DNA of 51,666 bases, taken from the NCBI GenBank assembly GCA_964480565.1, contig CAYZSU010000006.1:1-51666 (forward strand), read 5' to 3'. Shown piece after piece: positions 43,587 through 51,666 of the stretch. The notes below the pieces were generated by a model. It did not search any database. It was not told the origin of the DNA and was given only the letters and a program-made list of their open reading frames with translations. Each line of letters starts with the position of its first letter. Position 1 is the first letter of the stretch. Source of the stretch: CAYZSU01 sp964480565 (GTDB lineage: Bacteria; UBA10199; 2-02-FULL-44-16; JAAZCA01). A program made the translations under genes and the position numbers.

Positions 43587-44050
43587 TAACCCATCATCAT
43601 TCTAGGGTCGACTTGTTGTTCATTGGCAGCTGAGGCATTTTCCCCCACAATTTGAATGATATACTCAATCCGTCGCGATACTGGCTCAAAGTCAACAATA
43701 ACTGGCGATTCATTGGGCAACAAACAAAGCCGATGTGATTGAAATGGAATTGACACAGATCGACCCAATAATGCTGCATGAATTCGTGCAGATACATTAA
43801 TTGACTCTTTCTTGCGATTTTTTATGCTAGGCATATCAGTCATGCGCTCAGTCAATACATCTGACAGCTGTGTAATAATTTCTGGCAATTGTTCAATAAT
43901 CGTAACACCAATGCTTCCCATTGGAGAAAAAAGAGTAAGTAAGCCATCTTCCATATCAGAATTGCGAATGGCACTATTGGCATCATGTTCAATGGAGTGA
44001 ATACTGATTTTTTCTGCGGAATTCATATAAAAACTTTTTTGATATGCCAT
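43586..44050 (-). CDS. YjbQ/UPF0047-family protein, divergent
   Basis: About 154 residues from the ATG at 44050 (AAGG about 7 bases upstream). Similarity to the YjbQ family (UPF0047, secondary thiamine-phosphate synthase) lies in DGLLTLFSPMGSIGVTIIEQLPEI, the ARIHAALLGRSVSIPF block and the closing RRIEYIIQIVGE. The usual GNAHSHLRASLLG block reads SINVSARIHAALLG, so the conserved His pair is lost or displaced and the nearby Asp/Gly residues are missing. The fold is probably kept with an altered active site. First gene of a three-gene overlap with pgpH and ybeY. Confidence 0.7.
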   Translation of the reverse strand: MAYQKSFYMNSAEKISIHSIEHDANSAIRNSDMEDGLLTLFSPMGSIGVTIIEQLPEIITQLSDVLTERMTDMPSIKNRKKESINVSARIHAALLGRSVSIPFQSHRLCLLPNESPVIVDFEPVSRRIEYIIQIVGENASAANEQQVDPRMMMG

Positions 44051-44171
44051 GCTGGACCTTCTATTCAACTTCGAAATCAAAAGCAAATTATTTCGAACTG
44101 CCGACAAAATAGGACTTTAGAGAAAATTTAAAAAGAATTCAGATAAATATTAGGAGAATGCCATCAAATCA

Positions 44172-44190
44172 AATATTTTTGAACAACCCC
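44172..44190 (-). repeat. Right-end fragment of family A repeat
   Basis: AATATTTTTGAACAACCCC is the inverted form of the family A end (GGGGTTGTTCAAAAAT). Only the end is recognisable, between the YjbQ-family gene and mazG. Confidence 0.45.
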
Positions 44191-44230
44191 TTGCTTGACT
44201 TCACTCACCTTCTCCAATAAGGCCTTATAC

Positions 44231-45015
44231 ATGAAAAAACAAACTCATACATTTACCGACTTAATCAACATCATGGCCCGTTTACGTGCACCTGATGGCT
44301 GTCCGTGGGATAGACAGCAAAGCTATCAAGATATTGCGGCCCATACACTGGAAGAAACACATGAAGTGTTGGATGCCATTGACAAGCAGGATATGGGCGC
44401 TTTATGCGAGGAGCTAGGCGATCTATTGCTGCAAGTTGTTTTTTATGCACAAATTGCCAGTGAAGAACAAAAATTTACTATCAACGATATTATCAATGGT
44501 ATTTGCAATAAGATCATCCACCGCCATCCCCATGTCTTTGGCGATGAGAAAATTGATAATGCAGATGAGGTGCTCAAACAATGGGAAATGCTCAAGAAAA
44601 AGGAAGGGAAAAAATCCGCTGTGGGCGGCGTTCCCAATGGTTTGCCTGCATTGTTGCAGCATTTCGTTTGGGTGAAAAAACATCTCGACTGGGATTTGAT
44701 TGGGATGATGCATCCGGCATATTGGACAAAGTATCTGAGGAAGCCAAGGAGCTTCACGAGGCTAGACAAGAAAACAATCCCTCCCATATCGAGCATGAAT
44801 ATGGTGATTTACTGTTTACGCTGGCTAATTTAGGGCGGTATTTAAACATTGATCCTGAAGGTGCGCTGCGCCGTGCCAATAAACGATTTATTCGTCGTTT
44901 TACACATATGGAAAAGCACTTAGAAGAGCAGCAACAAAATCCTCAAGATCTTACATTAGATGAATGGGATATCTTATGGAAAAAGGCCAAGGCGAATGAA
45001 TCCACCTCTTGTTAA
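44231..45015 (+). pseudogene. mazG: Frameshifted mazG (nucleoside triphosphate pyrophosphohydrolase)
   Basis: MazG clears non-canonical NTPs. The first half (from ATG 44231) carries LRAPDGCPWDRQQSY, HTLEETHEVLDAI, EELGDLLLQVVFYAQIA and GVPNGLPALLQ. The second half continues in another frame with FRLGEKTSRLGFDWDDASG, EEAKELHEARQ, EYGDLLFTLANLGRY and the final RRFTHMEKHL. The expected LLQA-x-RLGEK junction fails at 44659/44660, where one missing base (CAGCA for CAGGCA) accounts for the shift. Both metal-binding ExxE12-28ExxD-type sets are individually intact. I see no slippery sequence, so it is a pseudogene, an assembly error or a split-acting protein. Confidence 0.82.
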
Positions 45016-45373
45016 TTACAGAAAAAAAATACGAAGTGCTATCATACTCAATGCCCTCGTATTTCCAGGCAGCGGCCAATGCAGCATAGGTGCCAAAGCA
45101 AAAGGCATTTTTTTTATTATCATGGCCAGTATTTTTCTTATTATTCCCATCTATATTTATATAGCTGATTTTTCAAATGCACTCTATTCAGTGGAATCAA
45201 TTGCTAAGCAACCGTTTAGTCTAGCCAAGGCGCTTGATACATTTCGGCAAGCTTGGCGTAATGGACAAAATGTTATTATTCTGTCAGTAATAGCGCTTGG
45301 TATTACATGGGGATTTGCAATTATTGACTCTATACTCGATTTTTATCAGTATAAATCCAAGGAGAAAAAATGA
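44996..45373 (+). CDS. Small inner-membrane protein, PGxGQ type
   Basis: About 125 residues from the ATG at 44996, which overlaps the end of mazG. It has two predicted membrane helices: IILNALVFPGSGQ...KAKGIFFIIMASIFLIIPIYIYI and NVIILSVIALGITWGFAIIDSIL. The LNALVFPGSGQCSIGAKAKGI opening resembles small DUF5683/TM2-like proteins (LLPGLGQxYxGxxxxG). Function unknown. Its stop shares bases with the start of the next gene (ATGA), so the two are translated together. Confidence 0.7.
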   Translation: MNPPLVNYRKKIRSAIILNALVFPGSGQCSIGAKAKGIFFIIMASIFLIIPIYIYIADFSNALYSVESIAKQPFSLAKALDTFRQAWRNGQNVIILSVIALGITWGFAIIDSILDFYQYKSKEKK

Positions 45374-45579
45374 ACTGCTCAAACAGTAATGCAAATAAAA
45401 AAAAATGCACCTGCACTTATGAGCCCTGCCCTAGAAAAGGCAACTGCTGTGCATGCATTGATTATCATAGACAAAATGATGAAGTGCCTGGCTGTTTATT
45501 TACACCAGAGGCAGAGCGTACCTATGACCGTTCAGTTGAAAATTTTATTCGCAGCCAACCCTGTCATTGTCAAAGTTAA
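45370..45579 (+). CDS. DUF6485-family Cys-rich cytosolic protein
   Basis: A 69-residue protein with nine Cys residues in pairs (KCTCTYEPCPRKGNCCACIDYH), then EVPGCLFTPEAERTYDRSVENFI, matching the DUF6485 family of small cytosolic proteins seen in anaerobes and deltaproteobacteria. The Cys layout suggests metal binding. The start ATGA overlaps the stop of the membrane protein gene, so it is probably last in the mazG operon. Confidence 0.8.
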   Translation: MNCSNSNANKKKCTCTYEPCPRKGNCCACIDYHRQNDEVPGCLFTPEAERTYDRSVENFIRSQPCHCQS

Positions 45580-45610
45580 TCACCGATTAGCCGCGCAAAA
45601 GAAAAAAATA

Positions 45611-46129
45611 TTACTCTGTTGCAATGGAAGATGTTGAAAAATCAATAATAATTTCAGATTGTTGCATAATCAATTGACGATAGTTCACACCTGCCATGTT
45701 AAACATTTTTTTTGATGCAATCACGCTATCTGTTTTTTCGTACTTATCATTTAAATAAATGACCTCATTAATACCCGATTGAATAATAATTTTTGCACAT
45801 TCATTGCATGGAAATAACCCCACATAGATACGTGCAGCATTGGCATTGCGCGTGGCATTTAAAATTGCATTTACCTCTGCGTGCACCACATAGGGATATT
45901 TAGTATCATTGATATGATCGGCATTGCGTGTCCATGGCAAGGTATCGTCCGAACATCCCAATGGAAATCCATTATATCCAATGCCAATAATCTTATTATG
46001 CGCATCCACAATACATGCACCCACCTGTGTACTGGGATCCTTGCTACGCTTGGCAGACAAAAGAGCAACGCCCATAAAATAATCGTCCCACTGAATATAA
46101 TCCAACCTCTTTTGATCGTCCATACTCAT
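45611..46129 (-). CDS. Deoxycytidylate (dCMP) deaminase of the animal type
   Basis: Converts dCMP to dUMP for dTTP synthesis; cytoplasmic zinc enzyme. HAEVNAI (His and catalytic Glu) and PCNECAK (two Cys) form the zinc site. The surrounding sequence is not like the bacterial ComEB form: RSKDPSTQVGACIV, GIGYNGFPLGCSDD, LPWTRNA, DTKYPYVVHAE, LFPCNECAKIIIQ and FNMAGV match the human DCTD almost word for word from memory. At 172 residues the length also fits DCTD (178). GGAG lies 7 bases before the ATG; a second ATG is 6 bases on. It starts 2 bases after the transaldolase-like gene. Confidence 0.93.
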   Translation of the reverse strand: MSMDDQKRLDYIQWDDYFMGVALLSAKRSKDPSTQVGACIVDAHNKIIGIGYNGFPLGCSDDTLPWTRNADHINDTKYPYVVHAEVNAILNATRNANAARIYVGLFPCNECAKIIIQSGINEVIYLNDKYEKTDSVIASKKMFNMAGVNYRQLIMQQSEIIIDFSTSSIATE

Positions 46130-46131
46130 GC

Positions 46132-46806
46132 CTATACTCCTTGCTGACTGGATTTAATGGCATTGATAAAATCAGCATTGGCTTGCAGGCTTAATTCATT
46201 ATCTAAAAGCGATGATAGAACATCAAAACCAGCGGTAATATCATGTGTACCAGACTCAAAAACACTTGCCACCTGATTACTTGTTTTTAAACTCGCGGCT
46301 AAAATACGCGTTGAAGATTTATTTTTATCAATATATCGGCGTGCGTTTTCAATCAACTGACACCCATCCAATTCAATGCGCATTTTCTTTTTATAATGAT
46401 TCATACGATTAACATAGATTGCAATGCTGTGCGCATTTAATTGCGCCGCTAATATACATTGTGCCATGGAGTATACGGCGGTCATGCAGCATGGTATTTC
46501 ATCGACAATCTGTGATAATAATTTAAAATAAAGGGATGTTGCAGGCAGCTTTAAAAGCAATCGACCATCGCCCTTTTTATGCAAGTAAAGTGCACGCTTT
46601 TTTAGCACGTCTAAATCCTCAGAAACGATATCTATTTGATAATAGAGCGAGCCTGATATTTTTTCCAATACTTGAAATGCATAATTTTCCCATGCAGGCC
46701 CTTGCTTGGCCATTAACAATGGATTGGTCGTTACTCCACTTAAAAAACCTAAGTTCATACTTTTTTCAATGTCATTGATATCTGCAGAATCAACAAAAAT
46801 AGCCAT
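46132..46806 (-). CDS. Transaldolase-like protein, FSA/TalC subfamily
   Basis: A 224-residue TIM-barrel of the short transaldolase/fructose-6-phosphate aldolase family. AIFVDSADINDIEKSMNLGFLSGVTTNPLL opens it, and the Schiff-base Lys lies in GRLLLKLPAT. The usual middle motif (YVSPYVGR...) is replaced by AIYVNRMNHYKKK, and ILAASLKTSNQV follows as in the family. The changed middle may alter substrate. A GGGAG site precedes the ATG. Its stop is 2 bases before the dCMP deaminase start, so the two are co-transcribed. Confidence 0.8.
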   Translation of the reverse strand: MAIFVDSADINDIEKSMNLGFLSGVTTNPLLMAKQGPAWENYAFQVLEKISGSLYYQIDIVSEDLDVLKKRALYLHKKGDGRLLLKLPATSLYFKLLSQIVDEIPCCMTAVYSMAQCILAAQLNAHSIAIYVNRMNHYKKKMRIELDGCQLIENARRYIDKNKSSTRILAASLKTSNQVASVFESGTHDITAGFDVLSSLLDNELSLQANADFINAIKSSQQGV

Positions 46807-46952
46807 AAATCAGATCTCCCTATGTATATGATGAGGATATTTATTATAGTTTTGATTCATACTTGTCAAAATGTGTTATGGAAATGTCTATTTTGAATGA
46901 CACAGAACTACCTGGTTAAAAAGTGAAAAACAACTTAATATCAGTTTATAGA

Positions 46953-48248
46953 TTAAGGGGAGATAAGCATTCCGACCACTTCCACACGTCGATTTTCATG
47001 CCTTTCTCGTGATGTATTTGGATAAATAGGTTTCCTTTCACCATGGGCGTGCACATACATTTTATCCATGGATATTCCATATTGGAGTAATATATCAAAT
47101 ACAGCCTGTGCCCGCTGTTTTGATAATATTTGATTATAAATTTGTGATCCCATTGAATCCGTATGTCCTTCAATATAAATAGTATGACAATTTTCATTGA
47201 TCATTTGTAATGCAATTGTTTTTAATTTCTGTTTTGAATTAAGATCTAACTGAGAGCTATCAAAGCCAAATGGGACTGTTATATAATTATGCCGACTTAT
47301 TATATTTGTATTTTTATACCATTTTTCCCTAGACTTCGTAAAAAAGCTTATTCTTGCCATTAATCCATAGCGATGAGCTCCTATTCCATTTGTTATACCT
47401 AGATCACCATTCGCTGAAATCAGTACATTTGAACCAATGTACTTTTTAACTCCTGTTCTAATAATAATAGGCGTTGTCAGTGAATCAAAGTTTGATATTA
47501 CTGATGCACCCATTAATTCTGAAAAAATGTGCCATGTTTTATCCTTGCTTGGTAATGTATATTGAAATCCCAATCCAAACTGAAGCATATCATCTATTGT
47601 AATAGATGTTAGTTGTAATTTCTTACGTATTTTATATCCCAAGTTAATAGAAAAATAAGCGGATTTAATATGTCGATCAATAATTACTTTATTTAACCAG
47701 GTAAATTTACCTTCTCCTAAGAACATTTCTGAATTACCTGTTGGAAAAGATACTTTTGATAAAAAACCTAAACCAAAACCATGCAAATTCTCTTTTACAA
47801 TAGTTCCTTTCAAATTAAACCCTATATTTCCAATGGAATGAGTTGAATAGGTGTTCAAATTTGAATAATTAATACCACTTTGATACATGCTTATTGGAAT
47901 ATTTAAACCAAGTGACATAAAATCAAATAGCCCTAACGCTCCAGTAAGTTCAGCCATATAAGAAGATCTGATAATATCTATCTTGCGACGATTAGCAGGG
48001 TTAACAATACTTGCTGGCTTATTCAGATAGCCAAAAGATAGTCCAATATCGGTTTGTAAGGACTCCACTACTTTAGAACCATCGATATTCGAAATACTAT
48101 TACTATCGCTAGCTGACATAAAATCGTAAATATTATACCCTGTAATACCTGTATTACTTGCTAGAACTGTGACAACATTAAGAAAAACATATACTATTAC
48201 AATTCCAACTTGGGCACATTTCACATATATGGAATGAGCATAATTCAT
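46953..48248 (-). CDS. OmpA-family outer-membrane protein
   Basis: About 431 residues from the ATG at 48248, which shares one base with the stop of the upstream surface-protein gene (TGATG). A hydrophobic signal-like segment lies at about residues 10-30. The middle 280 residues show barrel-like strands (IGLSFGYLNKPA, GLGFQYTLPSKDKTWHIF, YGLMARISFFTK). The C-terminal 100 residues are an OmpA peptidoglycan-binding domain with VPFGFDSSQLDLNSKQKL, IYIEGHTDSMGS, NQILSKQRAQAVFDIL and RRVEVVG. It probably ties the outer membrane to the wall and may serve the partner protein encoded just upstream. Confidence 0.88.
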   Translation of the reverse strand: MNYAHSIYVKCAQVGIVIVYVFLNVVTVLASNTGITGYNIYDFMSASDSNSISNIDGSKVVESLQTDIGLSFGYLNKPASIVNPANRRKIDIIRSSYMAELTGALGLFDFMSLGLNIPISMYQSGINYSNLNTYSTHSIGNIGFNLKGTIVKENLHGFGLGFLSKVSFPTGNSEMFLGEGKFTWLNKVIIDRHIKSAYFSINLGYKIRKKLQLTSITIDDMLQFGLGFQYTLPSKDKTWHIFSELMGASVISNFDSLTTPIIIRTGVKKYIGSNVLISANGDLGITNGIGAHRYGLMARISFFTKSREKWYKNTNIISRHNYITVPFGFDSSQLDLNSKQKLKTIALQMINENCHTIYIEGHTDSMGSQIYNQILSKQRAQAVFDILLQYGISMDKMYVHAHGERKPIYPNTSRERHENRRVEVVGMLISP

Positions 48249-51200
48249 CAGCACTTACGCTTTCGCAAGATATAGTAAACAGATATTAATATAAGAAAGT
48301 GAAAAAGGTACCCTGTTGTGATTTGCATAATTGAGCAGCCTCCTCCCTGTGAGTAAGCTACTGTACCAAAATGAGACATATCAGAATCAATACCTTGCTC
48401 ATCTTTCTGAATGAATACATTTGATATTTCAATACTTTCTAGAAGTTCATCCAATTCATATTGTAAATCAGATTTTTCCGGATATTTTATTCGAAGAGCT
48501 TCTTTTGTATCCAAAATCAAATCAATTTGTGCTTCAAGATCATCTTGCTCAGAAATAATTCCGCTATTTTCCAGCATGTCCGAAGTAATTTGCAATAAGG
48601 GGTCGAATATTTCCGATTCAGATTCTATAACACTATCATCAACATTTACAATATTCTTTAATAAATCAAAGGAGTTATGATTGATGTAAATACTTTTATC
48701 TTTTGATAAATTGAAAGAAATATCATTTTCCCATAGGGTGGAAAACGATGCCATAATAGTATTACTGCCCTTCTGAAGAGGTAGACGATACAAGAAACTA
48801 GTACTATATTCCTCATAAGGAGTTAAATTTACACTTAAGAAATTACTGTCCGCAGCTATTTCTCCACTACTATCATATGTTTCAATAAAACTACCGGATG
48901 GAAATACCTGTTCCAAATGCAATTGAGCAGACATAGAACTATTGTTCTTTAAATGTATTGTTAAATCTATAATTTCACCAACATTTAAATGCTCTTCCAT
49001 GGGACGAATTTTATTTATAATATTTTGAATAGTTAATTTTATATGCTCATACTCTTCTGATATCAATGATTCCCGCCCCAAATCATTCAAAATTTCAATA
49101 ATATGTCCCTTACCTACTCTGTAGGTATTTATATCGGGAATTATTTCCAGATCATTTTTATCAAGCAAGCCTTCTATCATAAAAATATCAGTCGAAAGGA
49201 GTTCTTGTATAGGGATTAGCGCATCACCATAAACATCGCTATAATCAAACATAGTGAATAATGTATCACCTTTATGAACTCTACTTGCTAACTCTCTGAA
49301 AATACGGGTGGCATAAGGAGAATCCAACACATCAATTGTGTATGCATCTGTCACTAATATGTAGGTCATATATTTATCACTCCGAAGCTCATCAATAAAA
49401 TCATCCAATTTATCGGTAATAGTGTAATATGCATGCATATTGGATAATATTCCTTCAATTAGATCTGCATTTGGGCGTTTATCCTGGGGATATAAGTCAT
49501 GTGTTTGAAGCAAATAGACAAGAACTCGTGGCATTTCATATTCACTTATTTCTAGAGTAATATCGATAATATTGAATGAATATTTCTGTATTTTTTCTTT
49601 ATGCTCCAAATTGTCAATCGCTTGAAATTGAATTTCATGATTTCCAGATGCTAAAGATGATAATGATATTTTTTTATCATAATCTACAAAAGGACTGCCA
49701 TCAATGCTGTATTTTATCTGTTTTACTCCAGAGTAAACATCACGTGCAGACAATGTAATTTGATTCAATGGTGTTAATACAGCATTGTTCTGAATATTTA
49801 TTTTGCTGGAAGGTGGCAAATTATCGACTACTATGATTTTTGTATTTTCTGTTTCATTATTTTCCAGCAAATCTTGACTATAATAGCTGACACTATATTT
49901 TCCATCTTTACTTAGCTTAACTTGATTTGATTCATTCCAAGTTGCATTATCAATCTTGTAATAAGTCGACTTTACATCGTCATTGTTTGAATTTACTTGA
50001 AGCAATATCAGGCTTTCTGCAGTGATATAGAGTTTTCCCTCATCAGAATATAATTTCCCTTGAATATTAAGATTAGTTTGTGGAGGAGTCTGATCAAGAT
50101 TAATTATTTTTTTATTCTTATCAGATGTATTTTTTACACGATCCTCGCTCCAGTATTCAATGCAATACTCTCCATCATTTAAATCCGTCAAAAATACGTT
50201 TTTTTCATATACACCAACATTATCTATATGGCACAATTTGATAAAACTATTATTGATACCAGATCCATTCTGATCACTTGCAGTGAGTGTAATCGGTGTC
50301 AAAGGGCTTACAAATATGCTATTATCTTTTTCAACCTTTGGAATGCCAATATTTAGCTCAATAGAAGGCTCTTCTATATCTGATTGCAGTTGAATGCTAT
50401 TTTTTGCCTCCACATTACCAATATGATCTTCTGAATAATAGCTCAATTCAAACGGTGTATCATTTATAATAGTTATCGGTTGTGTATATAGGTAGTTTTC
50501 AGACAAAATGGAATAATATGTTTTTGATATACCAGACCCCGGCACCATATCTTCTGCACCTAGGACAATCCTACTATCCTTAGCAATCCAAATAAATCCA
50601 TCCTCTTGAAAGTAAGGACCATTCACTGAAAAATGCGTAATAGGAACTACATTATCTACTCTTATTTGATTAGATGTTCTTGATTGAAAAGTGCTTGTTT
50701 CAACTTTATTACCAGCTTCATCTGTTATTTTTAACCTGAAATTATATAGACTATCAGTCGCTTTATTTTTATTATTATTTAATCCTGACCAGGAGATATT
50801 TCTATTATTCGGAGGTATTGATATATGATCTGAAGTATGGAAGATACTAAATGTATCATTCGTTAATATATCCATATCGATATGTACATTGTTAGAAAAA
50901 TTATCCTGAACGTGATAATCCACTGATAGTACATTTTTGTGGTCATTTCCTTGAACTGAATAAGGCGTAATACTGTAATCGATTAAATTAATAGAAGGCG
51001 GTGTTATATCAATGATGATTTCCCCTTCTACATGCTCGGATATATTGCCATTAGCATCCGAAACTTCTACTTCATACTTATAGGTACCTTCAGCAAGCAT
51101 ATTACCTTCATAGCGTCCATTCCAAACGATCTCAGCCCTCCCCTGAACATGCTCATTTTGAACAATATTATAAACTGTATTATTTTCATCTTTAAGGTTA

Positions 51201-51613
51201 ATATTAACAATAAATTGTGATGAGAAATTATCTGATATATTGACACCAAACGTTACTTCATCAAATTGCTGATCATTATTCGGAGAAATAAACTTAGAAC
51301 TAAGATTGAAATCCGTTGATGGCGCTTGATCATCAAATTGCAAGAATATGGACTGTTCAGCTTCAGTATTACCTACATTATCAATAGATCTATATTTTAG
51401 AATACCAGGTTCAGTAATTCCAAATAAATCGTTAAAATTAACCCAATCGCCATCATTCATCCTATATTCGATTCTATTGACTCCCGAAGGAAGCTTTCCA
51501 GTATCAACGGATGTAAAAGAAATCTCAGAGTTTTGATCAATTATGACATACTCTCCATCAAACAAATTATTGCCCGAAACAACGACCTTCGTACTTGGCG
51601 CATAGCCATCATA
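48248..51613 (-). CDS. Large surface protein with Ig-like repeats and C-terminal GGGC sorting-type tail, 5'-truncated
   Basis: Open frame of at least 1,105 residues. The N-terminal ~650 residues are Ig-like/OmpL47-type repeats (SGVNRIEYRMNDGDW, SGVKQIKYSIDGSPF, DITPP and DQTPPQT boundaries) with a FlgD-like segment (WNGRYEGNMLAEGTYKYEVEVSD). An alpha/beta domain follows at about 665-840 (RVLVYLLQTHD, YILVTDAYTID), then another beta domain. The C-terminus reads GGGC, then a hydrophobic helix, then RKRKC, the layout of MYXO-CTERM-like sorting tails. No ATG exists in frame: the frame is open back to 51613 and stops at TGA 51614-51616, beside a possible element end. So the start and any signal peptide are missing. 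Confidence 0.75.
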   Translation of the reverse strand, partial: YDGYAPSTKVVVSGNNLFDGEYVIIDQNSEISFTSVDTGKLPSGVNRIEYRMNDGDWVNFNDLFGITEPGILKYRSIDNVGNTEAEQSIFLQFDDQAPSTDFNLSSKFISPNNDQQFDEVTFGVNISDNFSSQFIVNINLKDENNTVYNIVQNEHVQGRAEIVWNGRYEGNMLAEGTYKYEVEVSDANGNISEHVEGEIIIDITPPSINLIDYSITPYSVQGNDHKNVLSVDYHVQDNFSNNVHIDMDILTNDTFSIFHTSDHISIPPNNRNISWSGLNNNKNKATDSLYNFRLKITDEAGNKVETSTFQSRTSNQIRVDNVVPITHFSVNGPYFQEDGFIWIAKDSRIVLGAEDMVPGSGISKTYYSILSENYLYTQPITIINDTPFELSYYSEDHIGNVEAKNSIQLQSDIEEPSIELNIGIPKVEKDNSIFVSPLTPITLTASDQNGSGINNSFIKLCHIDNVGVYEKNVFLTDLNDGEYCIEYWSEDRVKNTSDKNKKIINLDQTPPQTNLNIQGKLYSDEGKLYITAESLILLQVNSNNDDVKSTYYKIDNATWNESNQVKLSKDGKYSVSYYSQDLLENNETENTKIIVVDNLPPSSKINIQNNAVLTPLNQITLSARDVYSGVKQIKYSIDGSPFVDYDKKISLSSLASGNHEIQFQAIDNLEHKEKIQKYSFNIIDITLEISEYEMPRVLVYLLQTHDLYPQDKRPNADLIEGILSNMHAYYTITDKLDDFIDELRSDKYMTYILVTDAYTIDVLDSPYATRIFRELASRVHKGDTLFTMFDYSDVYGDALIPIQELLSTDIFMIEGLLDKNDLEIIPDINTYRVGKGHIIEILNDLGRESLISEEYEHIKLTIQNIINKIRPMEEHLNVGEIIDLTIHLKNNSSMSAQLHLEQVFPSGSFIETYDSSGEIAADSNFLSVNLTPYEEYSTSFLYRLPLQKGSNTIMASFSTLWENDISFNLSKDKSIYINHNSFDLLKNIVNVDDSVIESESEIFDPLLQITSDMLENSGIISEQDDLEAQIDLILDTKEALRIKYPEKSDLQYELDELLESIEISNVFIQKDEQGIDSDMSHFGTVAYSQGGGCSIMQITTGYLFHFLILISVYYILRKRKC

Positions 51614-51666
51614 TCACTAGTGTCCGGTTAAATTAAAATAAAAGCATCTGATTAGGATGATGTTTA
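51614..51666. other. Possible end of an insertion element at the window edge
   Basis: Where the surface-protein frame breaks off, the sequence CTAGTGTCCGGTTAAATT (51617-51634) begins and differs in character from the gene. It resembles, from memory, terminal inverted repeats of insertion sequences. The element body would lie outside the window, so this is a suggestion only. Confidence 0.3.

Noticed and set aside
44651..44670. Programmed frameshift in mazG
   Set aside because: No slippery heptamer or following structure is visible at the junction, and MazG is not known for programmed shifting; a one-base deletion is simpler.

Overview
The window reads as chromosomal DNA of an AT-rich Gram-negative bacterium. 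Outer-membrane and envelope genes are present (lgt, lnt, an OmpA-family protein, a DUF3187 barrel, a lipoprotein). The order rimP-nusA-infB-rbfA-DHH-truB-rpsO-pnp, together with pyrR-pyrB, a PgpH-type HD phosphohydrolase next to ybeY, AddAB, a DUF6485 protein and a C-terminal GGGC-plus-helix-plus-basic tail, points to a deltaproteobacteria-grade lineage (Desulfobacterota, Myxococcota or Bdellovibrionota in the broad sense). That placement is inference. TGA is used as a normal stop, so the genetic code is standard. Several traits suggest a decaying, possibly host-associated genome: three interrupted genes, interspersed palindromic repeats, a foreign-looking pheT remnant and a dCMP deaminase of the animal type.

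Layout. 1-415 holds a decayed pheT fragment. 0.8-5.3 kb (minus strand) is lepA-lepB, then pyrR-pyrB with a likely attenuator ahead of pyrR and a MITE-like element between pyrR and pyrB. 5.3-8.05 kb holds repeats, one orphan gene cut by an in-frame TGA and a second orphan gene. 8.2-11.4 kb carries lgt, a pyruvate kinase with the residues of the K+-independent type, and a glycine-rich secreted protein. 11.4-20.6 kb is the translation and transcription cluster, read rimP to pnp on the minus strand, with a terminator-like leader on rimP and a long hairpin leader on pnp. 20.8-26.8 kb holds a TPR lipoprotein, ssb, a DUF3187 protein, trxB, comM and a SprA-family protein that has lost its zinc motif. 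26.9-32.5 kb is addB-addA.

32.5-38.9 kb is more accessory: a HEAT-repeat protein with about 20 near-identical units, a nested pair of palindromic repeats, an M20 peptidase with a long N-terminal extension, a Cache-type membrane receptor with no recognisable output domain, and a small secreted protein. 38.9-44.1 kb carries lnt, ybeY, pgpH and a YjbQ-family gene. 44.2-46.8 kb has a frameshifted mazG, two small proteins, the dCMP deaminase and a transaldolase-like enzyme. The right end is an OmpA-family protein overlapping by one base a large Ig-like surface protein. That surface gene has lost its start next to a sequence resembling the end of an insertion element.

The core genes serve ribosome maturation, RNA decay, lipoprotein maturation, pyrimidine supply and double-strand-break repair. 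The most interesting items are the animal-type dCMP deaminase, the truncated surface-protein/OmpA pair, the SprA protein without HExxH, the pyruvate kinase cation-site swap and the repeat family with matching changes in both arms. I saw no CRISPR array, no complete transposase and no tRNA or rRNA gene.
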